This document shows, piece after piece, positions 55,926 to 64,000 of a stretch of 64,000 nucleotides of DNA. The notes beneath the pieces are model-generated. The model was not told the DNA's origin, did not search any database, and saw only the letters and a program-made list of their open reading frames with translations. The position numbers were made by a program, and so were the translations under genes. This stretch comes from Eonycteris spelaea (Eukaryota; Chordata; Mammalia; Chiroptera; Pteropodidae), in contig PUFA01000062.1 of NCBI GenBank assembly GCA_003508835.1, forward strand, positions 3,076,001-3,140,000, given 5' to 3'. The first letter of the stretch is position 1; every line of letters begins with the position of its first letter.

Positions 55926-56048
55926 GATAACAATGCTAGCTCCATCAGAGAGAGAATTGTTTGTAGACCACTAGTTAAAACTATACTTCAGCTATGAATT
56001 CATTCGTAACTTGAGTTTTTATCTTTTATGTATCTTAGTATGGATGGC
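55926..56048 (-). repeat. Right arm of a long inverted repeat
   Basis: Reverse complement of the arm at 54908-55030, differing by a 4-base gap and scattered substitutions. The 0.9-kb sequence between the arms (55031-55925) is AT-rich with no open frame of note. Together they could be a non-autonomous DNA transposon with long terminal inverted repeats, or two copies of one repeat in opposite orientation. Confidence 0.85.
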
Positions 56049-56689
56049 AAAGAATACAAGTTGAATATATTACAGATTATTTTTAACTATTTTTCAAACA
56101 AAACTCTCGTTCCCTGATGATTTTTCTCACAGTTCAGAAAACTTGTTTTAGTTATAAATCAATTTGTTGTTTTTACTTTTTATGGAAGAATATAATTACC
56201 TTTTTATCATTTGTAAATTTTTGAAGTCAGTGTTTTCTATTTGTATAAGACCTTTATTTCTCTGATTTTGCTTCAGTTTTAAATAATCCTTTCCCGAACA
56301 ATGCATGTCTTTTAAGAGACCGATTTGATATATAAGAATATGTAATGATACTAATACATACAGTATATGTAAAAATTCATTGCCTTAAATATAGTTATTT
56401 CATTTCCAAAAAAAATTGAGATTGATTGTTAATTTTGTTACTTTAGTTTCCTTTTGGAAACAATACCATATGGATGTACCGTCTCACACTTTCTCTTTAA
56501 AAAATTCTACTGTGAAATATAATGTACATTCAGAATTGTGCATAAAACATAAATACGTGACTTAGTAAGATATTTTAAAGCAAACACTGTTTTACCACCA
56601 TCCAAATCAAGAAATAAAATGCTTATAGCTCCCCCAAAGTCCCTGTGTGCCCTTTCCTCAATTACCAAACTTTCCAGAGATACTGTCTT

Positions 56690-58625
56690 GACATTTTTTA
56701 AAGAATTTATTTATTTAAATTAGTTTCAAATTGGTTAGACATCTATATAGTTCATAAAATGACCTCCCCAATTGCTCCCTTCCTCCCCTGGCCCTCCACC
56801 TAGCCAACATAGTAATGCTAACTGCATACCCTCTGCAATGCTCCCCATCCTCATGATCATCTATCAATTACTAATTTGTACGTTTTTTAACACTTCACCC
56901 CATTCTCCCAGCCCCCCAAACTCCACCCCTCTGTCTTTCACCAAGTACTCCACTATATCTGAAAGTCCGTTTTTGATTAGTTTGTTCTTTTTGTTTCCTT
57001 AGAGTCCGCATATAAGTGAAATCATGTGGTATTTATCTTTCCTGTCTAACTTATTTCACTCAGCATAATAAGCTCTAGGTCCATCCATGTCATTACAAAT
57101 GGTAGGATTCCATTTTTAATAGTTGAGTAATATTCCATTGCATGTATGAACCATAATTTCTTTATCTAATCGTCTGTTGATGAGCATTTATGTTGTTTCC
57201 ATATCTTGGCTATTGTAAATTGTGCTGCCATGAACACAGGGGTGCATAGATCTTTACAAATTATTGTTTTGATTTTCTTTCGATAAACACTCAGAAGTGC
57301 AACTGCTGGGTCAAAAGTATATCCATTTTTAATTTTTTGAGGAACCTCCATACTGTTTTCTATAGTGGCTGTACCAACTTACAATCTCACCAACAATGTA
57401 TGAGGGTTCCCCTTCCTCCAAATTCTCACCAAAACTTGTTGTGTTTTGATTTATTGATGATAGCCATTCTGACAGGTCTGAGGTGATATCCCATCATGGT
57501 TTTAATTTGCATTTCTCTGATGATTAGTGACCTTGAGCATTTTCATATGTCCATTAGCCATCTGTATTTCCTCTTTGGAGAAGCATCTGTTCAGGTCTTC
57601 TGCCCATTTTTTAATTGGATTGTTTATTTTTTGTGGTTATTGAATTGTGTAAGTTCTTTGTATATTTGGGATATTAACCCTTTATCAGATGTATCATTAG
57701 CAAATATCTTCTCCCAGTAGGTTGTCTTTTTTTTGTTGATGGTTTCCTTTGCTGTACAAAGGCTTATTTGAGTTTGATGTAGTCCCATGAGTTTACAGCC
57801 TATGTTTTCTTCTAGAGGTTTTATGATTTCAGATCTTACATTTAAATCTTTAATCCATTTTGACTCTATTCTTGTATATGGTGTAAGAAGGTGGTCCAGC
57901 TTCTTTTTTTTTTTTTATTGCATGCATCTGTCCAATTTTCCCAACTCCATTTATTGAAGAGAATGTCTTTACTCCATTGTATATTCTTACCCTCTTTGTC
58001 ATATATTAAGTAAGTGTATAGGCATGGATTTATTTCTGGGCTCTCTATTCTGTTTCATTGACCGATGTATCTGTGTTTATGCCAGTACCGTGCTGTTTTG
58101 ATTATTGCAGGCTTGTAGTATAGTTTGATATCAGTTACTGTGATAACACCAGCTTCATTCTCCTTTCTCAAGATTACTGTGGCTGTTCTGGGTTTTTATG
58201 GCTCCATATAAATTTTTAGAATTATTTGTTCTAGCTCTCTGAAAAATGTCATTGGTATTTTGATAGGGATTGCATTGAATCTATAGATTGCTTTGGGTAG
58301 TAAGGCCATTTTTACAATGTGTATTCTTCCTACCCATGAACACGGTATATACTTCTATTTATATGTATCTTCTTCAATTTCTTTTTCAAATGACTTACAA
58401 TTTTGTGAGAACAGATCTTTTACCTTCTTGGTTAATTTGATTCCCAGATATTTTATAGTTTTCAACACAACTATAAATGGGATTTTCTTAATTTCTCTTT
58501 CTGAAACTTCATCATTGGTGTATAAAAATGCCACTGACTTCTGAATATTTATTTTGTAATCTGCTACTTTACTGAATTCATTGATCAGTTCTAATAGATT
58601 TTTGGTGGAATCTTTAAGATTCTCT
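56690..58625 (-). mobile_element. L1 ORF2 3' half plus 3' UTR (intergenic)
   Basis: Minus-strand L1. The 3' UTR is at 56690-57000, followed by ORF2 sequence running right: 'ttctgcccattttttaattg', 'caggcttgtagtatagtttg', 'ttctcctttctcaagattac'. ORF2 frames are broken. Same family as 48125-49060, with the same 3' UTR landmarks on the opposite strand. Confidence 0.95.
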
Positions 58626-59182
58626 GTTTTGACTTTTTAAAATAGTTTTCTTTTTATTGTTGAGATATACTTCACACAGCATAGTAGTCACCATTTTAAA
58701 GTGTACACTTCAGTTGTTTTAGTATAAACACTATGTTGTATAACCATCATCACTAATTTTAGAACTTTCCCATCCCCCCCTCAAATTCTGTACTTCTTAG
58801 CAGTTAGTCTCAATTTCTCCATTCCCACACTATCTGGCAACCACTACTTTCTGTCTCTGTGGATGTTCCCATTCTAAACATTTCATATAAATGTTATCAA
58901 ACAGTATATGGTTTTCTGAGTTTGGTTTCTTTCACTTAGCATAATGTTTTCAAGATTCAATCATTTTGTTAGCATGTGTCAATACTTTATTCCTTTTTAT
59001 AACTGAATAAGTATTGCATTATGTGAATATACCACATTTTATTTAGTAGTCATCAGTTGATGGACAAATAAGTTATTACTACTTTTTGGCTGTTATGATT
59101 AATACTGCTACAAATAAATTTTTGTGTTAGCGTATGTTTTTAATTCTCTCAGGTATATTCATAAGTGTGGATTGCTGGGCTT
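58626..59182 (-). mobile_element. Older L1M 3' fragment (intergenic)
   Basis: 'ttattgttgagatatacttc', 'accattttaaagtgtacact', 'tctggcaaccactactttct' and 'tttcacttagcataatgttt' are reverse-complement L1M 3' end landmarks. A T16 run follows at 59185-59200. Confidence 0.85.
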
Positions 59183-59204
59183 TCTTTTTTTTTTTTTTTT
59201 ATCC

Positions 59205-59905
59205 CCACAATGTTTAGAGTAAAGAGTCTGGGATGTAGGAGTTGTCTGTAATTCGTAATTCAATTAAATTAAAGTAGATGGCCATCATGAGTTATGGCCA
59301 AATATTGGAGGAGGTCACTGAGAGGACATGACTACCTGTTGGTCCGAGAGCTGAACCTGAGCAATTGGAGGCTCCTTGCTTCTCCCCTGTCTTTGGAATG
59401 TATGTTTTGCCTACTATTTTCATCCTAGCAGCCACTTCAAGGATGCAGCCTTGAGAGAATAATGTGTCACTGAGACCATCTGGACCATATACATGACCAA
59501 ACCTCTATATAAAACTCTATGTAAACTTTGAAGATTCTGGCTCTAAGGTCAGAGGTCTACTGGTCTTGTGACTGCCCCAAATGAGCCTTTGTATATTATA
59601 ATATACAATATACATTATATAAAATATAATGTATATTATATTTTTCATTAAATCCATCACCTACCAATCTGGCATGGTCTGCCTCTTTCTTTGCTATCTC
59701 TTTGCCCCACGTATGGGAGCTGGTGTCAAATCTCACCTGAGGAACTCCCAAAGTTGCAAACCAGGAGCTTGCAAACCAACACCAGATCTGCTCATGAAAA
59801 TGCCCTTGGAGAAAACCATTTAAAAATTCTTATGCTCTAGTACAAAGATGTAGGTAAGGAAAGCTTGCAAAACCTAAGTCCCAGAAAAGGGAGGTTGTGT
59901 AATTA
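59205..59905 (+). mobile_element. LTR-like retroviral element, probable solo LTR
   Basis: Begins near 'tgtttagagtaaag'. It has a TATA-like 'tctatataaaactctatgta' (59503-59522) and a poly(A) signal-like ATTAAA near 59648, about 140 bases later, the layout of an LTR U3-R-U5. No gag, pol or env sequence is seen, so nothing codes. Right boundary and target-site duplication were not resolved; family unknown to me. Confidence 0.5.
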
Positions 59906-60477
59906 CTGGTGCAGTAAAGATTTCAGAGCCCAGAGCTCAGACACTGTCCTACTGTCAAACTCATTTTGAGCAACGGAATTATTGACTTATAGGGGAAATT
60001 TGGGGCACTGAATTGGCCCTTCAGGCAGAATGCAGGTGAGATCCCAGGAGTGCCTCCTTTAGGGTCTTTGGACCAATGTATCTCATTCTTTTTAAACTGC
60101 TGATCATTATGATCCCTGTGAAGAACAGAAGGGGAACAACAGTAGACTGAACGCTTTATGTTCTCAGATTTTTTTCCCCTGTTCTTCTCATATATTTTTT
60201 TGATGTTTAGTATGACTTTCAAACAGAATAGATTTTTCCTATTAATTTTAATTTTACCCTCAATATATTGAGGTCTTATCAGAACATGATGAAGCAATGG
60301 AGACAAAAAATAATGTATGCAATTATCTCAATTTCCTAATTATGAAGTTGGTCTTAATATTCTTCCTAAAAATATTAAGTGTTTAAAATTAAATTCAGTG
60401 TTTAAGATTAAAAACTATAAGATTTTGCTTGCAACTGATGAGCAAAAAGAAAAAAAATATTATATACCATTTGATGG

Positions 60478-60640
60478 GCTAGAATAGAATTTCTTAACCT
60501 GTGGTCCATAAATACGAGTGATTGAGACCAAGGAACCCATGAAACTGTATGCATAATTATACATGCATATTTCAGGAGCAAGAACTTACTGCTTTTATCA
60601 GATTCTCAAAGGTATTTATGAACATAAAAGGTCATGTCAC
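60478..60640 (+). mobile_element. hAT-type non-autonomous element (intergenic)
   Basis: 'atttcttaacctgtggtcca', 'gaaactgtatgcataattat' and 'atcagattctcaaaggtatt' follow a known mammalian hAT-Charlie-related element. Confidence 0.6.
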
Positions 60641-60659
60641 TAAAGTATTATAGGAGGAA

Positions 60660-60790
60660 TCACATTTCTTTATTAATTTGATAAATATGTATCGAGAACA
60701 TAATAAAGGACAGACATTATTTTGAGGTTGGGATACAGCAGTGAAACAGACAGATACTTCTTTCATTGAATTTACATGCCAAAGAGTAAC
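60660..60790 (-). repeat. L2 3' end fragment (intergenic)
   Basis: 'gggatacagcagtgaaacag' and the preceding 'aaatatgtatcgagaacata' match the reverse complement of the L2 3' end. Confidence 0.65.
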
Positions 60791-60799
60791 ACTTCACAA

Positions 60800-63110
60800 G
60801 AAATGTCATGGAAATCAGAGGTCAAAACACAATGAAGGCAAAATGCTTAGATTCTAATCTTAGATTATGCATATGTTACCCAAGAATATACAGTGGAAAA
60901 GTCAGTCCTTGGGTTATAATTTATGTAGAGTCAAATATCTGGACAGCTGACCTAGCTTTTCACTTTCCACTGGATTCTTTAGTTTCCTCATTCTCAAAGT
61001 TCTTGCAGTGTTGCAACTCTGCATTCTTTGAAATGACACATGTTGCTACAAGGCAGTTCTAGTGTGGTTGGAACCTGACCATTTGCAGAAGCCCATTACC
61101 CACTGTGAGCATCTGATCTTTCTTCGCTCTTATCTGGCTGGAGTTCTGCTAGTCCAGTTAGCATTAACTGCCACTGGGTGGAGGTATAGCACCAGGCAAA
61201 TAATCTCTCCATAAATGTAAGAAGTAATTTCCCTGACTTTTAGCTATCAATTTACTTAGCTATAATAGGTAAAGTAGTTGACTTTCTGCAGTTTTGGAGT
61301 GCAGTATTTTATTAGTTATTTGGCTATATTTATTAAATTCTTTTGCAGAGTCTTAAGACATATTTTTTAAAATTAAGAGTGCTAATTTTGTTTTGAAAAT
61401 TTTATGGCAACTTTCAAGATAAGTAGAGGAATCCTGGAGTGTTGCAAACCAATACCAGTAATTACTGGTGTAGGCATATTATATTCTGTTGGCATGTGCT
61501 TTAAATAACCTTGATAAGTAGAGATATGACTTAAACTCTTCTCATACTGGGGATCATTCGATGGTTTCCTGTTGCCTTGAGATAAATTGCAGAAAGTGTA
61601 TATTGAAATATTTCTCAAGTTTAACTAGCGCTTTTTACTGATAACTACATCTGGGAAAATTAGTGTTATTTTTAATACCATATTAGAAAACTTTTAATTT
61701 ACCTGAATATCTACCTATCATCTTTCATTTACCTCTTTCTATCTATAATCTATCTAACTTTTAGAACCCTGTAATCACTTTCTATTAATTAAAATTTTTT
61801 CATGAAAAATATCTCTAAAATCGCCTAGTAAATTATTAATTCCTTAAATGCTAATATTGGACCTAGAATCAGGCTCTTAACCAAAGGCTAATTAATATAA
61901 TACTAATAGGACCTACGAATGGTGAGTTATAATTTCTATTTTATTTTTACTATCATTAATATATGACCCACCTAAATATAGCCTTTCCCTCTCAATATTC
62001 CTTTACTCTGTAGCTTCATTGTTCTCCATTTGTAAGAATGGTGTCTCAGATCAGGTGTGCACTTAAGGACTGACCAGCCAATAGTAATATATATTTTTAT
62101 ATTTGCCTGATTGAATTGAACTGGAAATTCTGTGGTTTTGGTTTAGAAATGATTGTTATCATTCTCTAAGGACTCTTAAATTCTGTTTCTAGGCTGTATT
62201 TCTACTTCTTTAATAAATTAGTGGTGAATTTTTAATTAAATAGTTCAAATAAAACTTTTGAACATTTATATACACTGTTTATTATTTTGTGATTTGAAGA
62301 CTTTTTATAAAATACTAGAATCAATTTCCTGGAACAGTTTAGACAACACATGACTTATATACTGTGGTTGATTTTTCTAGTTGCTTTCCTTATAAGAAAT
62401 AAAAAGAAACAGCTTGTTAATGTTAAAAGTTGCGATGACACCTTTGCAATGAATGAGAATAAATTCTTATTTGAAAGGAACGTTTAGAAAACTTAGAAGT
62501 TATGCTTCATGACTATACTATCAGTTCTGTGGATTGTAGGGTAAAATAAAAATACATCTCCTCAACTCACCAATTCTTTTTTGACTGATGCATTTATTAG
62601 ATGCCACAGGTAACGTTTGTTGAAAAGACAGTAGGATATATGGGCAGAACATGGGTTTTTTGTTGGACAAATCTGACATTGAACTCTAATTCCAGCTCTT
62701 AATTAATCTAATCATAGACAAGAAGGACTTGGAAAATCTGAAACATCAGCCCAGGAAATTTATATTTTACAGGAACTACCTTAAACTGCATCACTGATGG
62801 ATTCTTGAGACAAGAAATTACATAATTAGAATATGTTTCTGTTTGTTACTCCTCCAAGATTCAAAGTGGAAGCTTTTGATTGGCTGGGTATAGGTCATAT
62901 GCCCACGTCTTGGCTGTCATTGGTCAGAGAAAATGATTCTCCCCTTTGCTCTTGTCATAAAATGTGAGGATTCTGCATCCTGACAATGATACAAAGTTGG
63001 GGAACTCCCCCTACAGATGAAGGATGTTGGATGCTGGGCTTTGAAATGATGAATTAATTTCTGCTTCCTTGTATTCAGGTTCTGTGGCTGGATCATTCTG
63101 CAGCATACAG
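60800..63110. other. Intergenic DNA, unclassified
   Basis: AT-rich. No gene, tRNA or confident repeat recognised. 62860-63110 is somewhat more GC-rich and may be an old LTR or DNA element. Confidence 0.55.
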
Positions 63111-63114
63111 TGGT

Positions 63115-63360
63115 CATTCACTTGTACTCTTTCGTTCATTAACGATTGCATGCCCGTTCTGTACCAGGCACAGTCCAATGCTCTCAGGGAGCTGAGTTCT
63201 ATTTGAAGAAGTTGATGATAAGCAGGTGAACATAAAAAGTAAACATAATTTTAGAGAGATGTAACTGCTTAGGAAACAATGGAACAGTTAGGGATAGAGG
63301 GAGATTAGAAGGGAGCTAGAGAATGCCTTTCTGATGTGCAACTCTAACTAAAAAAGAATT
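63115..63360 (-). repeat. L2 fragment (intergenic)
   Basis: 'tctgtaccaggcacagtcca', 'tctcagggagctgagttcta' and 'gaatgcctttctgatgtgca' fit the reverse complement of L2. Confidence 0.7.
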
Positions 63361-63399
63361 CAAACAATGTTTATGGAACCAATACCTGAGCTGGAGGAT

Positions 63400-64000
63400 T
63401 GACTGTGGAGGAGAGAGAACAGTCAGACAATAGCCATAACTGAGGTATCCTGGGCTTTGAGTTTCCTAACTATCATATGCTGCTGTTTCTAGGCCCTGGA
63501 GGTCTAGTTTCTGTCCTTAAGAGCTCTGTGTATTTGTTGCCTGGGCTCTGTTGTGTCTGTTTTCAACTGAGGTTGGCCAATTGGAAACAAAAGCAGAAGA
63601 TTAGAGGGTAGAAGGAGAAAGAGGCTGGAGAGTTGATTTCTTACTACAAATCCTCTATACCTCTGGGCCACGGTGTTGCCTGTTGCTGCATCCTTCTCCT
63701 TGAAGCTATGTTCTCTATTGGGTGGCCCTTTCTCAGAGGTACAGCTCTCTCTGGGTTTCAGTTACACAACTTCCTCTTCTTGCTCCTTTAGGCCTCGAAG
63801 TGGTGATAGTTTCCAGCGTCGTAAGTCCTGGGAGCTTATCATTTCTTACACTTCTATAAATAGTCCCTTAATCAGTTAATCCTTTAAGTGTACATGTAAT
63901 TTGGGGGGCAACTCAGATTGATATAGATAGTGTGAATGGAAAAGAAGGAATGGAAGTGAGAGATACTAGTGGTAATGCAGGGTTCAGTATCTGGCTGGAT
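63400..64000. other. Intergenic DNA, probably repeat-derived
   Basis: 63420-63870 has the feel of an old interspersed element ('ttgctcctttaggcctcgaa', 'ttctataaatagtccctta'), but I cannot name it. The open frame at 63673-63879 lies within it and has no supporting features. Confidence 0.4.

Noticed and set aside
57166..57720. Open frames in the intergenic region
   Set aside because: They fall inside the minus-strand L1 and are broken ORF2 or its antisense.
1..64000. CRISPR arrays, bacterial operons, tRNA or rRNA genes
   Set aside because: No regularly spaced repeats, no ribosome-binding-site-led gene clusters and no cloverleaf sequence were seen; the window is plainly mammalian.

Overview
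The window is nuclear DNA of a placental mammal. It carries most of one gene, RFC1 (replication factor C subunit 1, the large clamp-loader subunit), on the minus strand. Twenty-four exons can be placed, from exon 1 (start codon 53021-53023 in a CpG island) down to exon 24 (999-1190). The last exon, which should encode the short Lys-rich tail, lies off the left edge. Splice phases agree from exon to exon, and the exons add up to about 1,119 codons, close to the human protein without its tail (comparison from memory). The one inconsistency is exon 9, which has a premature stop and is two bases short of the length needed to keep frame.

Layout by coordinate: 999-9349 holds exons 24 to 16 (C-terminal clamp-loader domains and the ATPase core); 10642-13798 holds exons 15 to 13 (Walker A and the linker before it); 15902-20510 holds exons 12 to 10 (BRCT domain); 22774-40058 holds exons 9 to 3 (charged, fast-changing N-terminal region); 42302-42430 is exon 2 (PCNA-binding motif); 42431-53020 is the long first intron; about 52780-53370 is the promoter CpG island. 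From about 53240 to 64000 is intergenic sequence with no gene I can support. In human the next gene in that direction is KLB, which is not reached here.

The introns and intergenic DNA are filled with old mammalian repeats: L2, MIR, L1M fragments, hAT elements (MER20-like, MER5A-like), a Tigger-like element, MLT1 and MLT2/ERVL LTR pieces, and two younger L1 3' ends of one family in opposite orientation either side of the promoter. I saw no Alu, rodent B1/B2, carnivore tRNA-Lys SINE or ruminant BovB/ART2. With the style of the L1 3' ends this suggests a laurasiatherian with little recent SINE activity; a bat is a guess. There is no operon, CRISPR array, prokaryotic system or convincing new gene. 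The observations most worth following are the exon 9 frame break, an approximately 1.1-kb structure bounded by 120-bp inverted repeats at 54.9-56.05 kb, the opposed L1 pair around the promoter, and the state of intron 2, the intron that carries the pathogenic AAGGG repeat in human CANVAS.
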